Shown here: in pieces, positions 1-7,198 of the stretch | How the letters are laid out: each line of letters starts with the position of its first letter | How positions within the stretch are numbered: position 1 is the stretch's first letter | The notes under the pieces: model-generated | Databases searched by the model: none | The model's input: the letters and a program-made list of their open reading frames with translations, nothing else | Told to the model about the DNA's origin: nothing | Made by a program: the position numbers and the translations under genes | NCBI GenBank assembly: GCA_049509675.1 | Contig: JBEKZQ010000059.1 | Span: forward strand, 1 to 20,587 | Length of the DNA stretch: 20,587 nt | From: JBEKZQ01 sp049509675 | Lineage (GTDB): Bacteria; Planctomycetota; Planctomycetia; Pirellulales; Thermoguttaceae | Direction of reading: 5' to 3'

Positions 1-271
1 CCAGCACCGTCCAGCGGCAGCCGTCTTGATCGCGGATAATGTCGGCCAACTGCGGCGGCGCGGACAGCTCCGCGGCGGGAAGATGCCAGGTCACGTCGCT
101 GGTCGTGTAGCGACCACCCGAGGCGGCCGCCTCACGCGTGGTGACCGCGCGGCGCAGGGCATGCAGCACCACGCTGGCCGCCGCGTCGGCGTCGGCCTCG
201 CCGGGAAACAGCACCACCGTTTCCCGGCCGTCGGCCGCTTGCGCAAGATCCAGGGAAAGATCGGGGTTCAT
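1..271 (-). CDS. Partial small phage-cassette protein, cut by window edge
   Basis: The minus-strand reading frame opens at an ATG at 269-271 and runs without a stop to the left edge, giving about 90 residues starting MNPDLSLDLAQAADGRETVV. A good ribosome binding site (CAGGAG, 283-288) lies about 11 bases upstream and supports this start. The visible part is acidic at first, then has a stretch reading WHLPAAEL...DIIRDQDGCRWTVL. A Trp followed by a 'D.DG..W.V' strand is common in small head-tail completion or joining proteins of phages, and the place after the capsid and fibre genes fits that role. I do not recognise the family firmly, so the function is inference from position. The C-terminus is not in the window. 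Confidence 0.6.
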   Translation of the reverse strand, partial: MNPDLSLDLAQAADGRETVVLFPGEADADAAASVVLHALRRAVTTREAAASGGRYTTSDVTWHLPAAELSAPPQLADIIRDQDGCRWTVL

Positions 272-307
272 CACGCCTTGCTCCTGAGGACTTGGGGAAA
301 CAATAAG

Positions 308-365
308 TTGGGGACTGTCCCAATTCGGGCACCAAGCTTCGCTTGGTCGCGACGAAAATGGGACC
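308..365. repeat. Palindromic repeat, GGGACTGTCCC family
   Basis: Arms GGGACTGTCCCAATTCG (311-327) and CGAAAATGGGAC (353-364) flank an inner hairpin ACCAAGC/GCTTGGT (331-347). The same family, with arms of the same sequence, occurs at 18543-18586 inside lnt. Here it lies in the gap between the fibre-like gene and the partial gene at the left edge. A GGGTACCC palindrome follows at 366-373. Confidence 0.7.
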
Positions 366-399
366 GGGTACCCTCCGGGTGCCTTCGCAATCGCCCATC

Positions 400-2124
400 C
401 TACGTGTACGCCTGTGACTGCACTTCCAACGGGGCCGCCGCGGCCGCCTGCCGGTCGCACCACTGGACCGTCTTTTGCAACTGCGCAAGGTACTCGGTCC
501 ACAACACATCCTGGCCGTCGATCTTATACGAGGGTTTCGGGTTGGCGGTAATCTGGGCGATCAGCGCCAACGTCTGAGTCTTGATTTGCGCGATCCGCGC
601 GATCTCGGTCACGTCGGCCGCCACGCCGCTCTGAGCAGTGCCGGTCGCAACCGGCGCTTGAGCGGTTGTTACGAGGATCTCCATGCACAACGAATGCGGA
701 GCGGCAACCGCGGCCAGGCTGGTAACGTCTCGTGTCAGAATCGCCGCAGCCACCTCGTCGGCTGCCGCCGGCGGCGTGTAGGCGCTGGTCCCCAGGCGGG
801 TCGTAATGGCGGCGTCCAGGTTGTCGAGCCTTGCCGCACGATCAGCCGTCCAATCGCTGCTCGTGGCGAATCCGCTGGCCGTTCTCCAGTTTCCATCGCC
901 ATGGGTGATTACGTTGCCGGCCGCCGTGTTCACGTCGCTCGCCGTGGCGAACCCGGTTGCCGTCTGCCATGATCCGTCGCCGTGCGCGGTGGCCAGATCG
1001 GAAGCGACCTGGGCGGAGATTGCCGACGGCGACGGCGGTGCGGAGGTCAGATTGCCGGCCGTGTGCGGCGTCTCCGGGGCTAGACCGCTGGAATCGAGCA
1101 CCCCGAGCCCGCCGGCGGTCCCCGGCGCGTGGCCCGTGTTGGTGGCCATGCACACGTTTGCGAGGTTTTGCCGGTCGCTTGCCGTGAACGACTGAGCGAC
1201 GTCGCTCTGCGCCTGCGAAGCCACTGCCGATACATCAGTTATGCCATTGAGCGGATCGAACGTAAGGCCATAGGGAACGCCCCTTGGCACCGCGGTTTCC
1301 CAGCCGACATTCTCTACAAAAGGGCCTCCGGACAGAAACCAGTTGCCGCTGGCGTTGCTGTGAATGAAGCAGCTAAAGTAGATGTTAACCCAACAAGGCC
1401 GATTGTTGACGATAAAGGCGGTCGGATAATAAGTCGTATTGAACGCCGCATAAGCGTCGGGCAGCCCGGAAATGGTCAGTGGCAGCGCCGAAGCAGGAAT
1501 GATCGCGGGCACCTGGGCCGCCATCTGTTGCAACATCGCGTTTGGGCTTTCGGCGGCGGGCTGGCCGGTGATGGTCGCGTTCGGTGCCGCCGCCACCTGT
1601 TGCAGCAGCGCGTTCGGGCTGCCGGCGGTCGGCGGCGGCGAAGAGGGGATGGCCGCATTCAGCGCCGCCGCGATCGCCACCGCAACTGCATTGCCGATTT
1701 GCGCGGGCGGCGCCGGCGTGTAGGTCGTGCCGCCTATCGTGATCGATGGGCAGTTATACTCGCAATTTATCAGCACCGTGTCAGACTGCACGGTCAGCGG
1801 TCCGTTGAACGTGCAGGGCGTGGTCTGCCCCACCGTGCAACGGTCGTAGATAGTTGTATTGCCGTTGAACGTGCAACCGTCTGCGGACAAATCGTCCCCG
1901 AGCGCAAACGCGCCGAAGAAGGTGCAGCCCGAGGGACTCGTGTTGTTGAGGTTGAAATCCGCGAACGAAACGCCTGATGTGGGATTGCCGGCGCCGGTGC
2001 TATCGAAGACAGTGTCGCCAGTCGCCGGCAGACTGATCGGCGGCTCGCTCGTGTTCGGATCGAGATAGTTTGCCGTGTTCAGCAGGTTCCCGTCGGAGGC
2101 GCCGGTCCACCAATAGTTAGCCAT
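400..2124 (-). CDS. Large fibre-like phage structural protein
   Basis: 574 residues with a modular, repetitive build. Residues 1-135 start with NYWWTGASDGNLLNTANY and carry repeated CTFNG-type turns (67-109), suggesting a beta-solenoid-like head. Residues 160-205 hold an imperfect repeat around SPNALLQQ/SPNAMLQQ. Residues 225-295 form an aromatic-rich globular part. Two HGDG(S/N)W..A(T/S)GFAT repeats (381-421) and an LDNLDAAITTRL segment (433-444) are of the kind seen in tail or head fibre proteins. The C-terminus has IDGQDVLWTEYLAQLQKTV, a motif I associate with small phage structural proteins. The ATG overlaps the last codons of the upstream glycosyltransferase by 8 bases, so the two are probably translated together. 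A virion appendage or receptor-binding role is inference; no enzyme motif is visible. Confidence 0.6.
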   Translation of the reverse strand: MANYWWTGASDGNLLNTANYLDPNTSEPPISLPATGDTVFDSTGAGNPTSGVSFADFNLNNTSPSGCTFFGAFALGDDLSADGCTFNGNTTIYDRCTVGQTTPCTFNGPLTVQSDTVLINCEYNCPSITIGGTTYTPAPPAQIGNAVAVAIAAALNAAIPSSPPPTAGSPNALLQQVAAAPNATITGQPAAESPNAMLQQMAAQVPAIIPASALPLTISGLPDAYAAFNTTYYPTAFIVNNRPCWVNIYFSCFIHSNASGNWFLSGGPFVENVGWETAVPRGVPYGLTFDPLNGITDVSAVASQAQSDVAQSFTASDRQNLANVCMATNTGHAPGTAGGLGVLDSSGLAPETPHTAGNLTSAPPSPSAISAQVASDLATAHGDGSWQTATGFATASDVNTAAGNVITHGDGNWRTASGFATSSDWTADRAARLDNLDAAITTRLGTSAYTPPAAADEVAAAILTRDVTSLAAVAAPHSLCMEILVTTAQAPVATGTAQSGVAADVTEIARIAQIKTQTLALIAQITANPKPSYKIDGQDVLWTEYLAQLQKTVQWCDRQAAAAAPLEVQSQAYT

Positions 2125-2788
2125 TGGCGTACTCCTTCAATAGCGACTGCCCACCGACCCAGTGCTGTATCAGCCCGGATTTTGGCGGGAACGCCATGTC
2201 GTTCCAGGTCCGATCGAGCGTGGCCGGCGTGACGTTCCGGCTCTTCAATGCCCGCAGGAGAGCCAGCTCATCGGCCTTGCCGGACCGCAGCCATTCTGCG
2301 TGCCATGCCGCGCAGAGAGCCTTTCCCGGCGCATCGTTGGCAATGGCAATTACGCCGGAGTTCCAGAGCGGGTCGGCTTGGCAGCCGGCCGCGACGCACA
2401 ACACGAAGTCCGCCGCGTTCGCGCCCGCCTGGAACGGACAACTGGGCGAATTGGCGGCGGCCCACAGTTCGCGGACCATCGCCACGCCGGTCGAGACGAA
2501 CACCGCCGCGAGACTGCCGGTGACGACCGTATCGCAATCCAGGTAGAGCACCTGGTCCGCCGAGGCAAAGTCCAGGAAGCGGGTTTTGTACTCGCGCGCA
2601 TTGGGCACACTGGCCACGCTGGTGAGAGTTGCCCCGGGAGGAAGCACTGGCAAGCCAGCGGCGCCTGCCGAGTCGGTCACGATTGTCACCGCCCCGCCAA
2701 AACCGGCGGCGATCGCCGAGGCGGCGCTGCGCAGGGCCATTTTCAGATAGGCCGGACCGATCGCCACGTAGAGGAGTTGTTGGCTCAT
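2117..2788 (-). CDS. GT-A fold glycosyltransferase (GT8-like) in the capsid operon
   Basis: 223 residues with the marks of a nucleotide-sugar transferase. An N-terminal Rossmann-like half is followed by YLDCDTVV (82-89), whose D84-C-D86 is the metal-binding DxD motif. NSGVIAIAND (143-152) corresponds to the acceptor-side NxG.(M/I) segment of GT8-like enzymes, and a DELALL element (173-178) and W195NDM follow. It is shorter than typical GT8 enzymes (about 250-300), so it is a minimal catalytic domain. It would transfer a sugar from a nucleotide donor; the acceptor cannot be read from sequence. Lying between the major capsid and fibre genes, it may glycosylate a virion protein. The ATG at 2786-2788 has no Shine-Dalgarno sequence: a TTCAG-type repeat begins about 6 bases upstream, where one is expected. 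Confidence 0.75.
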   Translation of the reverse strand: MSQQLLYVAIGPAYLKMALRSAASAIAAGFGGAVTIVTDSAGAAGLPVLPPGATLTSVASVPNAREYKTRFLDFASADQVLYLDCDTVVTGSLAAVFVSTGVAMVRELWAAANSPSCPFQAGANAADFVLCVAAGCQADPLWNSGVIAIANDAPGKALCAAWHAEWLRSGKADELALLRALKSRNVTPATLDRTWNDMAFPPKSGLIQHWVGGQSLLKEYANG

Positions 2789-2793
2789 GGAAA

Positions 2794-2910
2794 CAGTTTT
2801 CGGTGTTCAGTTTTCGGTGTTCAGTCTGTTCAGTTCTCCGTGTTCAGTGTTCAGTTGTGAAATTCTTGCCACAGACTGAACACTGAACACTTCAAACTGA
2901 ACGCTCTTTC
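2794..2910. repeat. Short-period inverted repeat array, TTCAG/CTGAA family
   Basis: Fills the whole gap between the capsid stop (2911) and the glycosyltransferase start. The left half repeats CAGTTTTCGGTGTTCAGT-like units at 2795-2857. The right half (2871-2899) holds the complement, GACTGAACACTGAACACTTC. The two halves can fold into one long imperfect hairpin. Related arrays are at 4105-4266 and 12052-12190. Confidence 0.85.
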
Positions 2911-4095
2911 TCATTGGCCGCTGCTGCTGACGGCCCCCGTGCTCTTGACGATGTAGCGGGGATTGATCACCGCCGCCGCGCCGCGTTCGCTGGCCTTGAA
3001 ACGCACGACGATGTCCTGGTTGAAGTCGGCGTCGCTGCCCAGCGGCGACTGCGTGACCGTGATCGGCCAATTCTCCATGTAGGCGAAGGCCTTCTTGAAG
3101 TCGCCGATGAACCACCACTTCTTGGCGGCGGCCTCCGGCTGCCCGGCGGCCACGATCCGCCGATACATCAGCCGGCTCTCCGCCACCTGGTATCGGCCCA
3201 GGGGATTGGGAGCGGTGGTCATGGTGGGATCGTCGGTGGAGCGATACCACACCTCGGTCGCTTGGAACACCCGATTGGCGGCGTGGTGATAGGCCGGCGT
3301 CACCAGGACCGTGGCGGCCTGGACCAGCACCGGCTCGCCCGTGTTGGGGTCCAGGATGTCGGCGAACAACTGCTCGGCCGCATCGACGTCGGTCCATTCT
3401 TCCAACTCGTTGGCAAGTTCATTGGTCCACGGGTCGCCGGGAGCCCCGGCGTAGAAGGTGTTGTAGGCGGCCCCTTTCCACTTGTAGTTGTTGGTCACTC
3501 CGATCACCAGGTCCAGCAGCCGCTTCTCCTTGTTCAGGCCCAGGATTTCGCCCACTTCGCTGGCCCGCTGCAAGATCAAGTGCGTGCGGTCGAAGAAGAT
3601 GGCCTCGCGGGTGACCGGCACGATGAAACCGCGCTTGGTGGTGGACGGCGTTTCGATGTAGTCCTCGCCCAGGCCCACGCTGGGAAACGGCATGCCCGGC
3701 CGCACTTCCGCCACGTCGTCGGCGATCCGTCCGATGCCGGGAATCTTCTCGCCGTCGAAGCGCGTGGGCACGCTCTGGACGAGCTTCGAGACCACGAACG
3801 CCTCCTGCGTGTAGGCCTCGAGCATCTTCGAGTACACGATCTGCCCGATGATGTTGGAAAAGGCGGTCACGTCCACGCCGTCGCCGGCCTCCAGCAGACG
3901 CACGCCCCCGCCGCTGCGCGGGTCCATCTGCTTGACCCACTGCGGCCCGACGGTCGCCTCGCCCAACTCGCGGAGGCTGAAATCCTCGGCCTTCAATTGG
4001 CCCTCACGAAGCGCCTCGCGCAGGTGCTTCACCGTCCGCTCCGGGCCGGTGCTCTCATACATGTGCTTCAGTTCGCGGTACTTGATTGCTTTCAT
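2911..4095 (-). CDS. Phage major capsid protein
   Basis: 394 residues, within the usual range for HK97-fold coat proteins. It starts MKAIKYRELKHMYESTG, with charged helical segments up to about residue 50 (TVKHLREALREGQLKAEDFSLREL), followed by a long mixed region. Features typical of phage coat proteins of the Mu gpT-like or P22-like kind are a 'FSNIIGQIVYSKMLEAY' segment, a 'P..VGLGEDYIETPSTTKRGF.VPVTREAIFFDRT' beta-hinge segment, and 'VQAATVLVTPAYHHAANRVF' near the middle. The C-terminus has 'WWFIGDFKKAFAYMENWPI', matching the late P-domain strands. The start has a strong site (AGGAGG, 6 bases before the ATG). It follows the protease/scaffold and decoration genes, the classical head-gene order. 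I infer it forms the shell of a capsid; the subfamily is uncertain. Confidence 0.85.
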   Translation of the reverse strand: MKAIKYRELKHMYESTGPERTVKHLREALREGQLKAEDFSLRELGEATVGPQWVKQMDPRSGGGVRLLEAGDGVDVTAFSNIIGQIVYSKMLEAYTQEAFVVSKLVQSVPTRFDGEKIPGIGRIADDVAEVRPGMPFPSVGLGEDYIETPSTTKRGFIVPVTREAIFFDRTHLILQRASEVGEILGLNKEKRLLDLVIGVTNNYKWKGAAYNTFYAGAPGDPWTNELANELEEWTDVDAAEQLFADILDPNTGEPVLVQAATVLVTPAYHHAANRVFQATEVWYRSTDDPTMTTAPNPLGRYQVAESRLMYRRIVAAGQPEAAAKKWWFIGDFKKAFAYMENWPITVTQSPLGSDADFNQDIVVRFKASERGAAAVINPRYIVKSTGAVSSSGQ

Positions 4096-4104
4096 GTTTC
4101 CTCC

Positions 4105-4266
4105 TAGTTTTCAGTTTTCAGTTTTCAGTGTTCAGTTTCGGTCTCCAGCCGCGCCAGCGAACTGAAAACTGAACACTGAACACTTCATACTCGTTCTCTA
4201 GTTTTCAGTGCTCAGTATTGCGGTCTCCAGCCGCGCCAGCGCACTGAAAACTGAACACTTCAAACT
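4105..4266. repeat. Two tandem hairpin units, TTCAG/CTGAA family
   Basis: Two direct copies of a unit of roughly 80-90 bases. Each has a TTTTCAGTGTTCAGT-like left arm, the same spacer (CGGTCTCCAGCCGCGCCAGCG at about 4139-4159 and 4221-4241), and a right arm ACTGAAAACTGAACACT. Each unit can form its own hairpin with a GC-rich loop. The array lies between the decoration gene stop and the capsid ribosome binding site, and leaves that site intact. Confidence 0.85.
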
Positions 4267-4269
4267 TGA

Positions 4270-4752
4270 TCAGCTCGACGCACTGCTGCCTTCCACGCCG
4301 CCGGTCATGATCGTGGAACGGATGTCGACCAGCACGGCGGTTCCGGCGGTCGGCTGACGCTTGGCCACTCGGCCGATGGCATACCGGCTCCCCGGCGTCT
4401 TGACCACTTGCTGATCCAGCAGCGTGCCGGAGGCCGCATTGACCGCCACGGCGACCATGTCGCCCAGCTCGAAGGTGCCGGCCGCGCAATCCAGCTCGAA
4501 CACGCCGGTCGTCGCCACGCGCACCGGCGTGCCGTCGCCCTGGCGGCTGCGCTGCATCGCCACGCCCAGGAATTTTGCGGTGAACGTCTCCTGATCGACG
4601 GCCGCGCTGCCCAGGTTGGCCTGGGCCGAGGCCGGTTTTGCGTTGTTGACGTCCTGCCACAGCAAGTCGCCGATCTCGATCACCGTGGCCGGATCCACGG
4701 CGGCCACAACGGGGTTCGTATCGCCGTAACGCCAACGCATTTTGTCGCTCAT
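4270..4752 (-). CDS. Capsid decoration (cement) protein, DUF2190-like
   Basis: 160 residues from ATG 4750-4752, with AAAGG about 8 bases upstream. The open frame extends further upstream, but the codons before this ATG read through a repeat and are not protein-like, so this start is preferred. The small beta-rich protein starts MSDKMRWRYGDTNPVVAAV and has 'FLGVAMQRS' (approximately residues 58-66), 'VATTGVFELDCAAGTFELGDMV' and 'GRVAKRQPTAGTAVLVDI' near the end. The pattern 'G(V)A...s..G..v.v.t.G.f...a....f..Gd.v' is that of the DUF2190 capsid cement family, which binds the outside of the expanded capsid and stabilises it. Its position between the protease/scaffold and major capsid genes is the usual one. 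Confidence 0.8.
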   Translation of the reverse strand: MSDKMRWRYGDTNPVVAAVDPATVIEIGDLLWQDVNNAKPASAQANLGSAAVDQETFTAKFLGVAMQRSRQGDGTPVRVATTGVFELDCAAGTFELGDMVAVAVNAASGTLLDQQVVKTPGSRYAIGRVAKRQPTAGTAVLVDIRSTIMTGGVEGSSASS

Positions 4753-4770
4753 GACATGACCTTTCTGAAA

Positions 4771-4846
4771 GAGTGTAGAGTTGAGAGTCCAGAGTCGAGA
4801 GCAGGGAGTTAGAAGCCTCTCGACTCTCAACTCTCGACTCTCGACT
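4771..4846. repeat. Inverted short-period repeat, GAGTCGAGAG family
   Basis: Left arm 4771-4801 (GAGTTGAGAGTCCAGAGTCG plus flanks) and right arm 4817-4846 (CTCTCGACTCTCAACTCTCG plus flanks) are complementary around a short spacer, GCAGGGAGTTAGAAGC. It occupies the gap between the protease stop at 4854 and the decoration gene ribosome site, in the same role as the TTCAG arrays but with a different sequence. Confidence 0.85.
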
Positions 4847-4853
4847 TTGTCGC

Positions 4854-5804
4854 CTACGCCGTGATCGCGTCGACGAAGGCCTTGGTGTCCAGGGGGGCGA
4901 CGTCGTCGACGAGCCACTGGTCGCGCGAGACGGGTTTGAGGGAACTTTCGCCCCCCCTCGCGCCGCCCAGTGCGCGAACCAAGGCGGCCCGCTCCTCGAC
5001 CATCGCCCGCATCGCCGCTTCGTCGGGCGCCGCCAGCAACGTCTCGATGAACCGCCGGCTGGTGATCGATCCGGCCTGCCGATCGTCCGCGTCGGGGTCG
5101 GGCAGGTGGAACTCGCGCAAGAGCTGGCGCACCAACTCGCGCCGCGCCGTGCGGGCCTCCAACACGCTCAGCCGCTCGACCTCGCCCTGGAGGCGGCGAA
5201 TCTCGGCGGCCTGCTCCCGGCCGATCGCTTCCACGAGCTCCGGATAGTCGCGGCCGAGCTGCTCCAGGGTCAGGCCGGGTGGAAACGGCGAAGCGGGCCG
5301 AGGCGCGCCGGCCGCCGCTTGCGTTTCGAACAGTCCGCGCGTGGTGGCCGGGTCCGCCACCAGATCGACGCTGGCCACGCGGGTGATCGCCTCGACCACC
5401 ACGCGATCGCCGCGCCGCGCGGTGCGGGCCTCGACATTGTGCGAAAAGCCCACGTTCTCCGGCGCATGCTCGGCATCCCACAGCAGTTGCTCGGCCACGG
5501 CGTGCTTGGGATTGAAACAGAAATCGGCAAACAGGCCCTCTTCGCCGCGCACCGACACGTTGCGGATCGTGCCGATGCGATCCTGGTAGTCGCGCGGGCC
5601 GCCGGGATTTCCCTTGGGATGATTCACGTTCACCTTGGCCTCTTCATAGAGGCTGGCGGCCTGGGCCAGGGCTTCGGGCAGATAGGTCCGGCCGTTGCGC
5701 GACTGGAGTCCGAGGATTTTGACGCCCCGGATCACGCCCGCCTGGCGATCCACCCGCACCGATACGCCGCGCCAGTCGCAGAACTCTTGCAGCATCTCTG
5801 TCAT
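4854..5804 (-). CDS. Prohead protease with fused scaffold region
   Basis: 316 residues. The N-terminal part (1-160) is a phage prohead protease. It has G31L..RNGRTYLPEAL, the conserved V60-N-H62-P block with the probable catalytic histidine, GTIRNVSV, GFSHNVEA with probable catalytic serine S121, and SVDLVADPATT (145-155), which matches the '(v)D.V.dPat' signature of T4-type prohead proteases. After a proline-rich linker (165-176) come helices rich in Glu and Arg (180-235), likely a coiled-coil scaffold, and a C-terminal part ending TKAFVDAITA. Protease-scaffold fusions make the internal core of the procapsid and then digest it. The ATG at 5802-5804 has a strong AAGGAGAA site. A structured RNA element with a terminator ends only about 24 bases upstream of the start. 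The catalytic residues are assigned by motif only. Confidence 0.85.
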   Translation of the reverse strand: MTEMLQEFCDWRGVSVRVDRQAGVIRGVKILGLQSRNGRTYLPEALAQAASLYEEAKVNVNHPKGNPGGPRDYQDRIGTIRNVSVRGEEGLFADFCFNPKHAVAEQLLWDAEHAPENVGFSHNVEARTARRGDRVVVEAITRVASVDLVADPATTRGLFETQAAAGAPRPASPFPPGLTLEQLGRDYPELVEAIGREQAAEIRRLQGEVERLSVLEARTARRELVRQLLREFHLPDPDADDRQAGSITSRRFIETLLAAPDEAAMRAMVEERAALVRALGGARGGESSLKPVSRDQWLVDDVAPLDTKAFVDAITA

Positions 5805-5827
5805 GGGTTCTCCTTGTGTGAAGGAAC

Positions 5828-5869
5828 AAAAAAAGCCCGCCTCGAACCGCGATGGTTCGGAAGCGGGCT
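5828..5869 (-). terminator. Intrinsic terminator, copy A
   Basis: On the minus strand, AGCCCGC pairs with GCGGGCU, with an inner CGAACC/GGUUCG stem, followed directly by seven U residues (5834-5828). It ends about 24 bases before the protease ATG, with the AAGGAG site between. Confidence 0.85.
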
Positions 5870-5914
5870 CTTCGAGATACCCGCCCCAATCGGGACAGGC
5901 TCTCTGGGATACCG
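5828..5914 (-). promoter_or_regulatory. Structured RNA element, copy A (stem-loop plus terminator)
   Basis: Read on the minus strand it begins CGGUAUCCC. It then forms an 8-pair stem, CCUGUCCC (5899-5892) with GGGGCGGG (5887-5880), closed by an outer GGUA/UAUC pairing (5913-5910 with 5879-5876). An AAGAGCCCGC terminator stem follows. Copy B at 15629-15708 has the same layout with compensating changes in both stems. It lies just downstream of the YezD-like gene and just upstream of the prohead protease ribosome site. It could be a leader that controls the protease by attenuation, or a standard terminator block that ends transcription of the previous gene. No known riboswitch class is recognised. 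Confidence 0.6.
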
Positions 5915-5929
5915 TTAGGGGTTTGTGTT

Positions 5930-6112
5930 CTATTTCTCAATCCGCTCGACGCGGCGGCGGATGTGTTGGATCGTGCCATCCTGCACGCTCAGCTCCAAGG
6001 CGGCGGTGCCGAAGAAGCCGCGCCGCAGGGCCTCGGCCAGCATTTCGGCCAGGGCCGACTGGAGCTGGGCGACCTTCTTCGCGTTGCCGGCAGTAGTGCT
6101 GTGCGTCATCAT
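5930..6112 (-). CDS. Small YezD-like protein (DUF2292-like)
   Basis: About 60 residues from the ATG at 6110-6112 (MMTHSTTAG...). An in-frame ATG at 6128-6130 would add six residues, and neither start has a clear ribosome site. A helix (AKKVAQLQSALAEMLAEALRRGFFG) is followed by beta strands ALELSVQDGTIQHIRRRVERIEK. The final pattern '(l).(l).V.dG.I..I.R.E(r)' is that of the small YezD/DUF2292 family, whose function is unknown. It ends 16 bases before RNA element copy A. Its place between portal and protease genes is unusual for a phage head operon, and it may belong with the neighbouring plus-strand gene as inserted cargo. Confidence 0.5.
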   Translation of the reverse strand: MMTHSTTAGNAKKVAQLQSALAEMLAEALRRGFFGTAALELSVQDGTIQHIRRRVERIEK

Positions 6113-6372
6113 CGGACATAAAACTAGCATATTCGTGAGGCTTCATCAAGATTTGTTTTTGTGCCATTTATGCTTTCTTGCGGACATTTCAGGAAACGGT
6201 ATGGTGGGCGAGCCCGTGCCCGGTCTGCTAGCGATGCTGCGGGTGGGCATTCTCGCGGCGGTCGGGCCAAGCGTTAGCGCCAGGTATATTTGTTAAAATG
6301 AAAAAAGTCCGCCAACCTTTTTGTGGGACACATTTGCTTGAAAGCTTGTAAATAGAGCAGGGAGATCGCCAT
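6113..6372. other. AT-richer gap between divergent genes
   Basis: About 260 bases with clearly lower GC than the rest of the window, especially 6140-6180 and 6285-6355. It separates the minus-strand YezD-like gene from the plus-strand secreted-protein gene. Such a divergent gap is the natural place for promoters of both. I see no promoter good enough to mark, and no repeat of the families found elsewhere. A second minus-strand frame opens at 6165-6167 (MAQKQILMKPHEYASF) but runs into non-protein-like sequence. Confidence 0.4.
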
Positions 6373-6993
6373 ATGAAACCGTTGCGATACACACACGAGC
6401 GAGGGACTCACATGATCCGCTATAGCGCCATCTACGTTGTCGTATCACTGATGTTCTTGGGAACTTCGGGCTTCGCCGCTGGCAACCCGTGGCCTGAGGA
6501 AAAAATCAAGGCGTTCATCAAAGCACTCGCGTCGCCGGACAACGGGGAACATGCGTACGTCATTCTGCGCCAGAACATTGGCTTTCGTGCTTTTCCTTAT
6601 TTGCTGGACAGCCTCGATGACGAGCGATATTCGTTCACGGCCTGGGAAGACTCCCGACGGGTCGATTGGTCGGTCGGCCGCGCGTGCTTTGAAATCATAA
6701 GAGATCACCTGGAGCCTCGTTGGAAAAGATCCGGTCCCCCTCGAGCGCCCAGGCCCAGTTACTCGGAGCATTGCAATCTCAATAAACGCGCACAAGCGAA
6801 GGCGTGGTGGGAGATCCGCAAGCAAAAGTCCCTTCGCGAGCTGCAGATCGAAGCGTTGGAATGGGTGGTTGGCGAGGAAGCAAGGGTGCCCGAGAAATAC
6901 CCTGAGCGTGATCGCAAGTACTTACAAGCCGTGTTGGCGGGGCTTCGTGCTGGTGACGCTCCGCTGGAGCTTTTTCACAAGATGCCTAGGTGA
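6373..6993 (+). CDS. Secreted protein of unknown function, cargo gene
   Basis: This is the only convincing plus-strand gene in the window: 206 residues from ATG 6373 (GGGAG at 6360-6364), or 193 from ATG 6412 (GAGGGA just upstream). The second start places a clean signal peptide at the N-terminus: MIRYSAIYVVVSLMFLGTSG then FAAGNPW, with cleavage likely after FAA. The mature part is helical and charged. Its segment 'FIKALASPDNGEHAYVILRQNIGFRAFPYLLDSLDD' resembles a HEAT-type repeat (helix, GxxAxPxLL, helix), but only one unit is plain. No catalytic motif is seen. It sits against the direction of the phage genes, between portal and protease, in less GC-rich DNA, which suggests later insertion. 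Function unknown. Confidence 0.65.
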   Translation: MKPLRYTHERGTHMIRYSAIYVVVSLMFLGTSGFAAGNPWPEEKIKAFIKALASPDNGEHAYVILRQNIGFRAFPYLLDSLDDERYSFTAWEDSRRVDWSVGRACFEIIRDHLEPRWKRSGPPRAPRPSYSEHCNLNKRAQAKAWWEIRKQKSLRELQIEALEWVVGEEARVPEKYPERDRKYLQAVLAGLRAGDAPLELFHKMPR

Positions 6994-7002
6994 AGAACCC
7001 GC

Positions 7003-7146
<144 letters not shown>

Positions 7147-7198
7147 GCGAACCATGTTTTCTCCATCAGCGTTGGTGCCCGTCGACCCAACCTACCTT

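Noticed and set aside
2794..4266. TTCAG arrays as a CRISPR array
   Set aside because: Units are short, imperfect and form inverted arms; there are no regular 30-40 base unique spacers and no cas genes.
4753..5481. Upstream extension of the decoration protein frame
   Set aside because: It runs through an intergenic repeat and the antisense-like frame of the protease gene. The ATG at 4750-4752 has a proper ribosome site.
5937..6167. Alternative minus-strand small frame starting MAQKQILMKPHEYASF
   Set aside because: The first 25 residues look plausible, but the rest is an Arg/Pro-rich shadow of the YezD-like gene. A frameshift joining the two cannot be shown without homologues.
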